Source of the DNA: Tilletiopsis washingtonensis
Taxonomy: Eukaryota; Basidiomycota; Exobasidiomycetes; Entylomatales
NCBI RefSeq assembly: GCF_003144115.1
Contig: NW_020312004.1
Span: 28,325 to 92,324, forward strand
Length of the DNA: 64,000 nucleotides
Reading direction: 5' to 3'
The notes beneath the pieces were generated by a model, which made no database searches, was not told the DNA's origin, and was given only the letters and a program-made list of their open reading frames with translations. The translations under genes were made by a program, and so were the position numbers. How positions within the stretch are numbered: position 1 is the stretch's first letter; each line of letters opens with the position of its first letter. Below, one piece after another: positions 32,756-42,037 of this stretch.

Positions 32756-33827
32756 ATGTCTGACGCCGCCTCTCTCACCCCACACGCCGAGGCAAGCAGC
32801 AGCAGCAGCGCCACTGCTGCTTCACCAGACGACTCGGCACCCGCGCTGCTGCCCGGCGGCTTCCACGCCTTCCGGCCCGTGTACGACTCCTCCTCCTCCG
32901 CCCTCACCTCCTCGACACCACTCACGTCCGCGCTGCTCACCGTGCGCGTCGTCAAGAGCTTTGCGTACCGCACCATGAAGGCATGTGTGCTGCCCGGCCT
33001 CGACCTGACGCGCATGACGGTCGGCGAGCTGCGTGAGCGGGTCAAGCAGGAGGTGCGGACAAAGCCGGAGTATAAGGGCGTGAGAAGTCGCGTCGCGGAG
33101 TACGGTGAGTACGGCAGCAGCAGAGTGGGAGGCGAGGAGAAGGAAGGCCGATGCCTCGCTGCGTGCAGAACCAGGCGCTTGCTGTGCTTCTGAGGCACGA
33201 GGCAAGTGCGGCAAGCGAAAAGCGCGAAGCAACGTCGACTCGACGTAAGCGCAGCGCGCTGCTCGGGCACACGCATCCAGGACGCGATCGATTCATCGGA
33301 AAAGGCGCAGCACTGATGCTGCGCCTTTTCCTATAAACTCGCGGCAAGGCGCGAAAAGCGAGCAGAGCGAGCGCTGGCACGTCGCGAGAATGCGCAGTCA
33401 GGCGTCGAGGTGGGCCAGACGCTGCGAGCTACAGGACTGCTAGCATGGCGCGCTTTTCTGCTGCTCTGCGCGCCATTCGCAGCGAAGCTTCGCCCTTTGC
33501 AGCAGCGACGCTGACCCTCTCCCTCGACGCACAGACACGCTCAAGATCTACACGCACGCGCATGCATCCAAGACGACGAACCTCATCATCAACCTCGACC
33601 GGCCCGAGTGGCTGCTGCTCGACGACGATGCGACGCTCGAGAGTGTGGGGTGCCGTGAGTCAGAAGGGAGATATGCCGACGCAGATGCTGCTCAACCTGG
33701 CCCTCACGCACATGTCACTGACGCCTCCTCATCTGTCCGCGCTGCAGAGAACGAGACGGAGCTGTCGCTCTTCAATCGCGCCGAGTACGAAGAGTTCCTG
33801 CTCAAGCCCGACACAACGTCCTGGTGA
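32756..33827 (+). CDS. UPF0538 (C2orf76-like) family protein
   Basis: Model: join(32756..33104, 33535..33654, 33748..33827), 182 residues; introns 430 and 93 nt. After a Ser/Ala-rich N-terminal extension of about 60 residues comes the family core. It runs LTVRVVKSFAYRTMKACVLPG and then DLTRMTVGELRERVKQEV, DTLKIYTHAHASKTTNLI (assembled across intron 1), WLLLDDDATLESVG, and a C-terminus ENETELSLFNRAEYEEF ending in SW. Human C2orf76 has the same order of motifs and ends the same way at about 126 residues. The fold resembles ubiquitin-like proteins (inference); function is unknown. Intron 1 is exceptionally long for this genome and contains a perfect hairpin (separate entry). The gene converges on the chromodomain gene. 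Confidence 0.88.
33298..33331. repeat. Perfect 15-bp inverted repeat (hairpin) inside UPF0538 intron 1
   Basis: Left arm 33298-33312 (GGAAAAGGCGCAGCA) and right arm 33317-33331 (TGCTGCGCCTTTTCC) are exact reverse complements around the 4-nt loop CTGA. It lies midway in a 430-nt intron. Confidence 0.9.
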
Positions 33828-33882
33828 TCTCTCTCTCTCGTCTGCTCTTCGTCTCTCCACCTCGCTCTCCATCTTCGCTTCG

Positions 33883-34024
33883 CTCTCTCTCTCTCTCTCC
33901 AAAAGAGCGCACGCTGCGCGCGCGCCATGCTACATCATCCAGCATCACACATCGTCATCGGTCCCGGGTAACTCGAATGAATTCGCTCTTCACCATCATC
34001 ATCTCCTCTCTCTCTCTCTCTCTC
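33883..34024. repeat. CT microsatellites in convergent 3' region
   Basis: CT-dinucleotide runs occupy 33883-33899 and 34006-34024, between the stop codons of the UPF0538 gene and the chromodomain gene. The intervening DNA is CT-rich and unremarkable. Confidence 0.8.
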
Positions 34025-34034
34025 GCGTCGTCCA

Positions 34035-36072
34035 TCACGGCTCAGCCGCGCGCGACGACGCCGACGCCGACGGCGTGGAGCGCGGCAGGGGTAGTTTGAG
34101 GCGCGGCGCTGCTGCTGCGCCGGCTGCAGACGAGCCAGCCGCAGGGCTAGGAGAAGCGCCTCGCGGCAGCGGCGGCCGTGCAGCTGGGTTGTAGTGCAGG
34201 GGCGAGGCGACGTGCAGGGGCGAGGCGACGTGCAGGGGCGAGGCGGCGTGAGGCGCAGCGCGCGGTGAGCTGCCTCGAGGGAGCGGCGGTGGAGCGACGT
34301 AGTGCTGCGGCGAGGCGGCGTGTAGAGCAGCTTGCTGCATCGGCGGCGGCGAGCGAGGGCGCGCAGGCATCGACGAGCCGTTGCGGTAGAAGTGCGCCTG
34401 TTGCTGCTGCATCGGAGAGGCCGAGCCATTGGCTGAAGGCATGATGCCGCCGACGTACGGCTGCTGCTGGTGCCACTGAGCTCGCTGCCGAGCGTCGTCG
34501 TGCTCGTCGTCTGGCGTCTCGGAGATGCGCACGCGCTTGGCAGCGCTGCCGCTGCTCTCGGAGACGGAGAGCGAGCGACGCAGCGCAGACGGCGCAGACG
34601 GCGGCGGCGCATGCTGCTGCTGCTGCTGCTGCTGCGGTAGCTGCAGCCCATGCAGCAGGCCCTGAAGGTCCTCCGGCAGCGACAGCTGCGGAGTCTGCGG
34701 CGGAGACTCCTGCGGCTCCTCGCGACGTGCCGGCCCAGGCATGTCCAGCACGACCATCTTCCGTGCTGCATGATGCGCGCCGCGGTACGAGCTCGAGCCG
34801 GAAGTGCCGCCGCCGCGTCCGGAGCCGGCAGCGCCGCCGCCACGTCCTCGTCTCGGCGTCGCCTGCGTCAGAAAGGCGCGGGAGTCTCCGAGAGTGAAGC
34901 CGCCGGTCCGAGGCGGCGGCTGAGACGGAACGTGCGGCTTCGGCTTCGGCTTCGCAGCAGGCGGCGGCAGGAAGGTGTTGACGGCGCTGGCCTTGCGCGC
35001 TGCCTCTGCTGCTGCTGTTGGCGGCGCAGTGGGTCGTGCTCCGCCCGTGGAGGCGCCGGCAGGAGGTCGTGGTCCGCTCGTGGAGGCGCCGGCAGGAGGT
35101 CTCGCACTGCTCGAGGTGCCGGCGGTAGATCTCGCACTGCTCGAGGCGCTGGAGGCGCTCAAGGCGCCGGCGGGAGGTCTCGCACTGCTCGAAGCGCTCG
35201 CGCTCGTGGCGCTCGGGGCGCCGGCGTCGGGCGCAGAGCGGAGCGACGTGCGGCCGGCTGAGGGCACGGGCAGAGGCCGCTTCTGCAGAGCCGCACGCTG
35301 CTGCTTGATGCGATCTGCCTTCTCGCGCTCCTCTCGTGCTTCTGCCTCTTGACGCTCCTTTGCAGCCTGCCTGCGCTTCTCGACAGCTCTCGCATCTCGA
35401 CGCGCCTCACGTTCGAGGCGCTGCTGACGTCGCTCCTGGAGGAGCCGATTGTGGAGCTTCTTGTCGCGCCGGATGTCGAGGCGCCGTCGCTTGCGCGCTG
35501 CGCGACGCACGCTGCGGTCCTGCGCGCCGTGCTGCTCGTTCTCCGTGTCCGACGTGTGCGTGCTAGGCGCATCGTGAAGCGCGTTGCCGTCGTCGTCGCG
35601 CTCTGCAGGCGGCAGGTCGTCGGGTCGTCCGCCTTCACGTGCCCAGAACTCCTCGAGCGCTGCGCGCTGCGAGTCAGTAGTGGTGCTCTGCTAGCGCTTC
35701 TGCCTCGGCGCGCTTCTCTCCGCTCCACTCACTCTCGCGCTTCAGGTTCTCCTCCGGCTCCCACGTGTTCTCGTAAGGCGGATAGTCCTGCCACTTGATC
35801 CTGTACTGCACGTGCCCTCTCTTCGGATGCCTCCTCCATCTCAGCACATCCTGCACCTCGTACTCTGCGCCGTTGCCCTCCGTGACACGCTGCCACTTCG
35901 CCTGATCGTGCGAGTCCCACTTGCTCAGCTCATCATCCGTATCGTACGCCGTGCCGTCCGACTCGGAGAAGTGGAGCTCAGGAGACGCGGCGCGCGAGCC
36001 GGCCGATGACGACGAGCTGCTTTCCTCCTCGTCGGAGGAGAGCGCCAGGGGCAGGAGCGCCGCCGCCGGCAT
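34035..36072 (-). CDS. Chromodomain protein
   Basis: Model: complement(34035..35659, 35733..36072), 654 residues; one 73-nt intron. After a short acidic N-terminus (start MPAAALLPLALSSDEEE), a chromodomain spans about residues 68-112: EYEVQDVLRWRRHPKRG, then VQYRIKWQDYPPYENTWEPE. The three aromatic-cage positions (Tyr71, Trp94, Tyr97) are intact, so methyl-lysine binding is plausible, as in HP1/Swi6 and Polycomb-like readers. The acceptor giving LKRET/LEEFW was chosen because it keeps phase. A strongly basic helical region (RRAARKRRRLDIRRDKKL and a following Arg/Glu coiled coil, residues about 165-250) and a 400-residue Pro/Ser/Ala/Gln-rich tail follow. No chromoshadow, SET, helicase or other enzymatic domain is visible. 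The ATG at 36072 is the first in an open frame that extends about 350 codons further upstream without any Met. Confidence 0.88.
34195..34248. repeat. Three-copy 18-bp tandem repeat in coding sequence
   Basis: Three copies of the unit tgcaggggcgaggcgacg (the last with one change) lie in the chromodomain gene. On the coding strand they specify a repeated six-residue unit (HVASPL) near the C-terminus. Confidence 0.9.
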
Positions 36073-36160
36073 GCTGCGCGCACGGGAGGCCGAGACTGGC
36101 GCCGGCGAAGAGTGCGAGGTGGAGAAGCGGCAGCGCGAGCGTCCAGATGAGGTCGAGCGA

Positions 36161-36550
36161 GTGCCGCGAGATGAGCAGCAGCTGCTGCTGCGGTGCTGGC
36201 CGACGACGACGACGAGCGGCGCGAGCCTGCGAGCAGGTGTGAGGCTGCCGCTGTGTCGCTGTGCTGCCGCTGTGCTGCTGAGCTGCTGCGCTGCGGCGGC
36301 GACGTGCGTCGAGGCGAGCTTGAGGGCCGCTCGCGCCGCTCGAGGCGAGGTGGTGGAGCAGCGGCGGCGGCGAGAGCAGATGAGGCGCTCACGCACTGAG
36401 CTCAGTGCGTGCCGAGATGAGCAGCAGCAGCTGCTGCTCAGACGGGAAGCGGCGCGAGCTGGCGCGTAAGAGCGAAGCTGCTCAGCGCCGGTATGTCGCT
36501 GACGCGGAGCTGCGCTGCCGCTGAGCTGCTGCTGAGCTGCAGCACCGGGC
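36161..36550. repeat. Degenerate tandem duplication (period about 248 bp)
   Basis: A segment starting gtgccgcgagatgagcagca at 36161 recurs as gtgccgagatgagcagcag at 36409. Both continue with a CAG/CTG-rich stretch, a cggcgcgag word and a run of gctgccgctg / gctgctgagctg words. Similarity is partial, with indels; boundaries are approximate. Confidence 0.55.
36390..36411. promoter_or_regulatory. 22-bp perfect palindrome upstream of the chromodomain gene
   Basis: The sequence centred on GAG/CTC, cACGCACTGA-GCTCAGTGCg plus one further base on each side, reads identically on both strands over 22 bp. It lies about 320 bp upstream of the chromodomain start and 870 bp upstream of SPT4. Such a site suits a dimeric DNA-binding protein, which is an inference. 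Confidence 0.6.
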
Positions 36551-37283
36551 TGCCGCTGAGCGCTGCTGCTGAGCTGACGAGCTGTTGAGCTGCCGAGCCG
36601 TCGAGCGACCAAGCTGCGAAGTGCAGCGCGAGCGGTGCGGTGCCGTGCCGCGAGCAGCCGTCGAGCCCTAAGGCGAGGCGCGCGCGCGGACGACGAGAGG
36701 AGGGAGAGCGGGAGAGTGGAGAGAGAGCGTGCGCTACAGCGGCTACGAGAGCGCTTGAGAGAGGGCGAGATCGAGAAAGAGAGCTGGGCGCGATGCAGGA
36801 TCGAGGAGCCGGAGAGACGCGCAGTGGAAGTCGAGGCCGAGATGAGACGAGAGGCGAGGCGGGAGCTGCGTAACGGACGGTGACGGCGAGCGAGGTCGGA
36901 GTGTCGAAGCCGGAGCGTCGAAGTCGGAGTGTCATAAGGAGGAGCTGTCAGACGAGTCACGAGGCAGGAGTGGAAAGTGAGAGCGAGAAGGGGGGAACGG
37001 AATGTGGGAGAGGAGAAGCAAGCGGCGCAGCGGCGAATCGCGCGGCGTGATGATGCGCGCGCCTCGCCTCGCAGCCGCGCGGCTCTTTCAGCGCGCTGCG
37101 CCGAGGCGCGACGCTCTCGCTGAGGCGTTTCTTCTTCCACCACCTCCGGCCTATCCTCGCGCTCACGCCTCTCTGCCTCGCTCTCATTCTCCTCCGCCGC
37201 CTCCTTCTTCTCTCACCTCAACTTTCTCTTCGCTTCTCGCCTTCCGCCTCGTCCTCCAGCCTCGCAAGCCTCGGCCGCCCGCC

Positions 37284-38519
37284 ATGTCGCTCACGCGCGA
37301 CGCCAAGCAGCTGCGCGCCTGCCTCGGCTGTCTCTTCGTGCAGTCGGGCAACGACTTTCTGCAGAAGGGCTGTCCGAACTGCGACCAGGTGCTGCAGGTG
37401 CGTGGCCCTTTTGCCCCTTTGCCTACTCCGCGCCGCAGTGCTGATGCGTGTCCCTCGGCACGTGCAGCTGCAGCAGGACAAGGTGGCCATCCAGGACTGC
37501 ACGACGTCGCAGTTTGACGGCCTGATCGCCATGGCGCAGCCAGGGCAGAGCTGGGTGGCAAAGTGGCAGCGCATCGGTGAGTCTCTTGCGCGCGTGCTCT
37601 TGTGGCCGAACAGTCGTCGGCGAGTGGCAGAAGCAAGGAAGCGAGAGCGGGACGTTGAGGTGAAGCGCAGGGCTACCACGAGGAAAGACGGAGCAGGCGG
37701 CGAGCGGGCTGAGCCTAGTGCAGCGCTTCGCACCTCATGCCGTGTGTCACTGCTGAGAGGCAGCTCGCTGCTCGCCCTGCTGGGCGGCTGGACACGATCG
37801 GCTATCAGAGCGCGAGCAGGTCGTCATCAGCTCTGGAGCGGAAGCGGCACTGCAGCTGTGGACAGGCATGCCTAGCTTTGCTGCTCAGCTACCCTAGGTG
37901 CAGAGGAGAACTGGCATCTGCTCTCTCATGTCTGAGCTGCGAGCCTACGCGTGCCTAGCGGCCGCTGGCCACAGGTGGCCTGCTTAGAATGCTGCGAGCT
38001 TGAGCGGCTCCCCTCCTCCTCCTCGAAGGCCAGGACAGCGTCGCTTCGGCCTCGAGCGCATGCTGATCTTCGCTGTGGGTTGGAGCTTCTGCTCGTCTTG
38101 CCGAGGATGGAGGCGCAAGCTATCTCTGCTCCTCGAGCCTGTCCTGTCGCCCCGGAGCTGAGCCACAGCGCCAGGCGCAGCTGCGCTTGCTGCGTGCGTG
38201 TGCTAGGTGCACGAAGCGGCGATGCTCTGCTCCGTCGGGTATGGCCCTCTGCGTACGACACGCAGCAGCTCCCAGGCTCTCCAAGTGCCGAGACCAGCAG
38301 TGGGCTCAGCAAGCTGCTGCCTCTCATCTCGCCTGCCTCCTGCGACGCTTTGCTTCGCTTGCCGCACTTCGCATGCAAGCGCACAAGCCAAGCCGCTGAC
38401 GCTCTCCCTTCCCCTTCTCACTCTCCCTGGCAGATCACCGCATGCCCGGCCTCTACGCCGTCAAGGTCACCGGCTCGCTGCCCGCCGAGCTGCGCGAGCA
38501 GCTGGCCAACGAGCGATGA
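37284..38519 (+). CDS. SPT4: Transcription elongation factor Spt4
   Basis: Model: join(37284..37397, 37468..37576, 38434..38519), 102 residues, the same length as yeast Spt4. Spt4 pairs with the NGN domain of Spt5 to form DSIF on RNA polymerase II. The zinc site is complete: Cys13, Cys16, Cys30 and Cys33 (ACLGCLFV, GCPNCDQ). The core LIAMAQPGQSWVAKWQRI and the C-terminal MPGLYAVKVTGSLP are family hallmarks. Intron 1 is 70 nt, with an alternative acceptor six bases downstream. Intron 2 is 857 nt (donor gtgagt at 37577, acceptor ctggcag ending 38433). The third exon is certain because it alone supplies the conserved PGLYAVKV block in the right phase. Confidence 0.95.
37577..38433. other. Unusually long second intron of SPT4 (857 nt)
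   Basis: Most introns in this window are 50-100 nt; this one is 857 nt in a 309-nt coding sequence. I searched it for nested ORFs with motifs, box C/D or H/ACA snoRNA features and tRNA boxes and found nothing convincing. An antisense open frame (37926-38384) shows no recognisable domain. Confidence 0.75.
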
Positions 38520-38859
38520 GGCGGCGGACGCGATCGTCTTCGCTCCCTCCTCCTCTTCGTCTCGCTCGCTGCTGGCCTTCTCGGCCAGCTTCCCTCGAGT
38601 GGCATGCGCAGCAGCGCTTCGTCATCTCTGTACTTGTACCCTTCTCTCTGCACGCTCGCTCGCATGCCGCGCCATCGAGCACGCCGCTCCTCATCGTCAT
38701 CCGCCGTGCCAATTCGAAGTCATGCATTAGGTTCGGGCCTGCAAGCGGAGGAAGCGACGAGACGGGGGCGCGAAGGAAAGGAGGGGTGAAGGGGCATACG
38801 AGCACGGCATGGGAGAGCGGTCTGTGGATGCGAGGGCCAGCTGCTGCGCACGCGCACGC
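38520..38859. other. Convergent 3' region, SPT4 / VTC4
   Basis: These 340 bp between two stop codons are C/T-rich on the SPT4 side. They contain no recognisable gene or repeat. Confidence 0.5.
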
Positions 38860-41800
38860 TCAGTTGACGAGGCCGCGGCCCTGGCGCGACTCGTGCGACT
38901 CCTTCCAGCGCAGCGCAAAGTTGACGAGCGTGCCTGCCAGCAGCACGGCGCAGAGGAACGTGGGGCCGATGCCGTCGAAGTACACGTTGCTCGACCTGTG
39001 CGAGGAGGGGGAGAGTGTCAGCCACATGGAGCGCGACGAGAAGGGCGTGGCGGAGCAGCAGCACGCACTCCTTTGCGCGGATCTTGAGCGCACGCCACAT
39101 GAAGATGACGCCCGAGTAGGCAATGCAGAAGAGCGCAATGACGGTGAAGATGGCCGAGGCGATGAGGCCTGTCTTGTCGCCGGGCTGCGAGAAGTTGATC
39201 TGCAGAAGAAGCATGGGTATCAGCGCTTCAGCAGAAGGCGGGAGGGAGCAGGGCAACGCACCATGCCGACGGCAAGGGCCGAGATGAAGACACTGAACTC
39301 GAGCCATTTCAAGAAGGTGCGCTCGTTTGCAAAGTACACCTTTGGCTCGACGCGCACGGGAATCGAGACCTTCTTGCCCGGCTGCGCGTGGAAGTTGGTG
39401 ACGTACTCGACGGGCGCGCGGCTGCCGCTCGGCTCCTCCTCGTCGCGGCCCTCGAGCGCGGCACGCGCACGGGCGTCGGCCTCGGCCTCCTCGTCGTCGT
39501 CGTCGCCGCCGACATCGGCGCCGTCGCGCGCGTTCTTGGCGCGCCACAGCCGCCGCAGGTTCGCCGGCGTGAGCTTGGTGAAGTAGGTGCGGTCGAAGTT
39601 TGTGCTCGTGGAGAGAATCTGCTCGCGCCCGACGGGCGCCGCACGCTGCACGCCCGAGGAGCCCGGCTGCCGCACGGCACTGCTGCCGGCGGCCAGGTGC
39701 GTCGCCGCCACGCTGCTCGCCTGGTCCGGGTTGTCCTTGGCCTGCGCCTCGAGCTGCGCGGCACGCTCGCGGATGTTGCGCTCGCGCTGCTCGCGGATCT
39801 CGCGCACGCGCGGGTCCGACGGCGGCAGGCCCAGCTGGCCGGCCTCGTGGTCGTCGCCGGCGACGGCATGGTCGCGCTCCTCGTCGGCCGCGCCCTCGAA
39901 CTCGTCCTCGCTCGCCGGCTCGTTGTAGGCGCCGTCAAAGGCGCCCGTCGCGCCGTCCTTCGCCGAGCTGGGCGTCTCGGGCCGCGAGCTCGAGTTGGAG
40001 GCGTGGTGCGACGAGGGCCGGTCGATGCCGAGCTGCAGCGCGCGCGTCGGCGCCTTGCGGATGTCGATCTCCATCTGCGGCAGCCAGAAGGGCACCAGGT
40101 CCACGCGGTTCGACAGCAGCGTGGCGCAGCCGTGGATGAACTTGGAGAACTTGGGCACGGCCTCGACCTGCGATGCGCGTCAGCGCTGCCACGCCAACCT
40201 CTGTCTGCGCATCACTCACCAGGTGGCTCTGCACCAGCTCGCGCACCCACTCCGGCGGCTCCTGGCCCATCTGCGTCTGCAGCTTGACCTCGAGCACGCC
40301 GTAGGGGAAGCGCTCAATGTCCTCCTTGTCGAGCTGGTCGAAGGGGTAGTCGATGCCAATGTCCATGCGGCGCCAGTTGCTGCCGGCACGCTGCTTGCCG
40401 TCCCAGTTGTCCTCGCGCACCAGCGAGAGCTCCGTGTCGAGCGAGATGCGCACGCGCGCGTCGCCGGGCAGCTGGAAGGCCGTGCGGTTGTAGAAGGAGC
40501 GCATCACGGGCTGCAGCGCGCGGCTGAGCACCGAGTACTGCACCTCGCCGGCCAGCTGCAGCATGCTGTCGATCTCCTTGTCGCTCTTCTTGCCCTTCTT
40601 GCGCAGCGCCTCAAACGTCTCGTCCATGCGGTACTCGCCGCTCATGTAGCCATTCACGTTCTCCTCCTTGATCGGGAAGCGCGCCTTGACACTCTTCTCG
40701 CCCGTCCAGTCCTCGCGGTGCGTCTTGCGCTCGACGAAGATCTGCTTGTTGTCCATGCCGCCGTACCAGCGCAGGCGGATCGCCTCGGCGCCCTCCGTCT
40801 TCTCGAGGCGCCCGAGGTAGAGCTCGAGGTCCTCGTTGTCGTAGTAGATGCTCGTGATGGCCGAGTCCTCGGCCTGGTAGTCCTTGTCCGGGTTGAAGAC
40901 GAGCACGGGCAGGTGCTTGAGAATGACGAGCTTGAGCGCCACGATGTTGTCGGGGTGCACCCAGTACTTGGTCGTCTGGCGCACGAAGGCTGACTGCGAG
41001 CCGCCGGCAGACGAGTCGCCGACGACGGGGTGGCCGCGCGTGCGCACGAGGTCGAAGAGCTTGCTCAGCTTGACGATGAGCGCGTCGTAGTTCTCCTTGT
41101 AGAACGGCCGCGCGCTGAGGTAGTGCTGCACAAACTCCTTGCGCAGCAGGCGGCCCGTCTGCTTGTCGTGCTTCTTGACGATCTTGTGGAAGCCCGTGTA
41201 GTTGAGCTTGGTGAAGAGCGCCAGGTCGTGCACGTCGGCAATGATGACGGCCAGGCGCTCCTCGAGCTCGAGGAAGCGCTCCTCGTACGCGTCGGCGTCC
41301 TCGGTGTCGCTGTCGAACTCGTCGTCGCTGCCCACGTCGTCCTCGGCGTACACGACGTCCTCGCCGCTGGCGTGGCCCTCGCTGTGGCTGCTGCGCGAGT
41401 TGGCGCGCGAGGGCAGCGACGAGCTGCTGTTGGGGCGCGACGAGACGAGCAGGTGCACCTCGGACTGCGCCTTGTTGATGCGCTCCGTGAGCTCCGTCAC
41501 CTGGTGCGGGGTGTGAGCGGCCGCGCATGCGTCGACGTCTGGCTATGCCTCGAGTCGGCGCCTGGCAGCAGCCTTTGCCGCCCGACAGCAGCGTGCGACG
41601 CTTGGCGGGACACGACCTGCCGGCGCGCGAATGCCCCACTCAAGGAGACTCGGACGTCGCGCGAGGCAGTGCCTTGGCCAGGCACTGTCTAGTAGCGACC
41701 AGCACTCGACTCCCGGCGGTGCTCGAGGGCCTGGCTTTGTCTCAAGACGGCCACCACTGCTGCCAGCAGCTGATGCGCCTCACCACTCGCCCTCCATGGC

Positions 41801-42037
41801 CCCCTCGCCCTTTCTCTCCACCTCCTCATCACTGCTCACCTTGGTGCGCTGGAAGTCGTAGATCTTGTCGAGCTCCTTGCGCAGCTCCTCGACGAACTCA
41901 TCCTCGTCCTTGTCGCTCCAGCTGCCGCCGTTGTCGGCGATGCGCGCCTTGATGTGCTTCTTGAGCTCCGAGTAGCGCAGGTACTTGGTCGACCACTCGG
42001 AGTAGAGCGACGTCTTGATGGTGCGGCCGAACTTCAT
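38860..42037 (-). CDS. VTC4: Vacuolar transporter chaperone 4, polyphosphate polymerase
   Basis: Model: complement(38860..38995, 39069..39199, 39262..40167, 40220..41500, 41840..42037), 883 residues. Vtc4 is the catalytic subunit that makes polyphosphate from ATP and feeds it into the vacuole or acidocalcisomes. An N-terminal SPX domain (start [15 protein letters not shown], then the basic helix [17 protein letters not shown]) senses inositol pyrophosphates. The tunnel domain has [69 protein letters not shown] and [10 protein letters not shown], so the Arg/Lys/Glu residues known to be catalytic in yeast are all present; this separates it from the non-catalytic VTC2/3. A linker of about 190 residues leads to three transmembrane spans. 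Introns are 339, 52, 62 and 73 nt. Yeast Vtc4 has 721 residues; the extra length is mainly linker. Confidence 0.97.
41501..41839. other. Long first intron of VTC4 (339 nt)
   Basis: This intron splits the SPX domain after residue 66 (donor gtgagc, acceptor gcaccag). The flanking blocks YDFQRTK and [15 protein letters not shown] align to yeast Vtc4 without a gap, so no exon is missing. No nested feature is seen. Confidence 0.7.

Larger units (their letters stand above)
36073..37283. promoter_or_regulatory. Divergent region, chromodomain gene / SPT4, with repeats
   Basis: These 1211 bp separate the outward starts. The left part (36160-36620) is built of degenerate GCTGCTGAGCTG-like words and includes a duplicated module and a 22-bp perfect palindrome (separate entries). 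The minus strand stays open here for hundreds of codons but encodes only Ser/Arg/Ala low complexity without Met, so I treat it as non-coding or 5' UTR. The right part before SPT4 is C/T-rich. Confidence 0.55.

Noticed and set aside
36073-37143. Upstream extension of the chromodomain reading frame
   Set aside because: It is open but contains no ATG, is low-complexity Ser/Arg/Ala, and overlaps a duplicated repeat. The first Met is at 36072, directly before the acidic segment and chromodomain.
37800-37830. Box C-like TGATGA and box D-like CTGA on the minus strand in the SPT4 intron
   Set aside because: The boxes are only about 20 nt apart and lack a terminal stem, so this is not a box C/D snoRNA.
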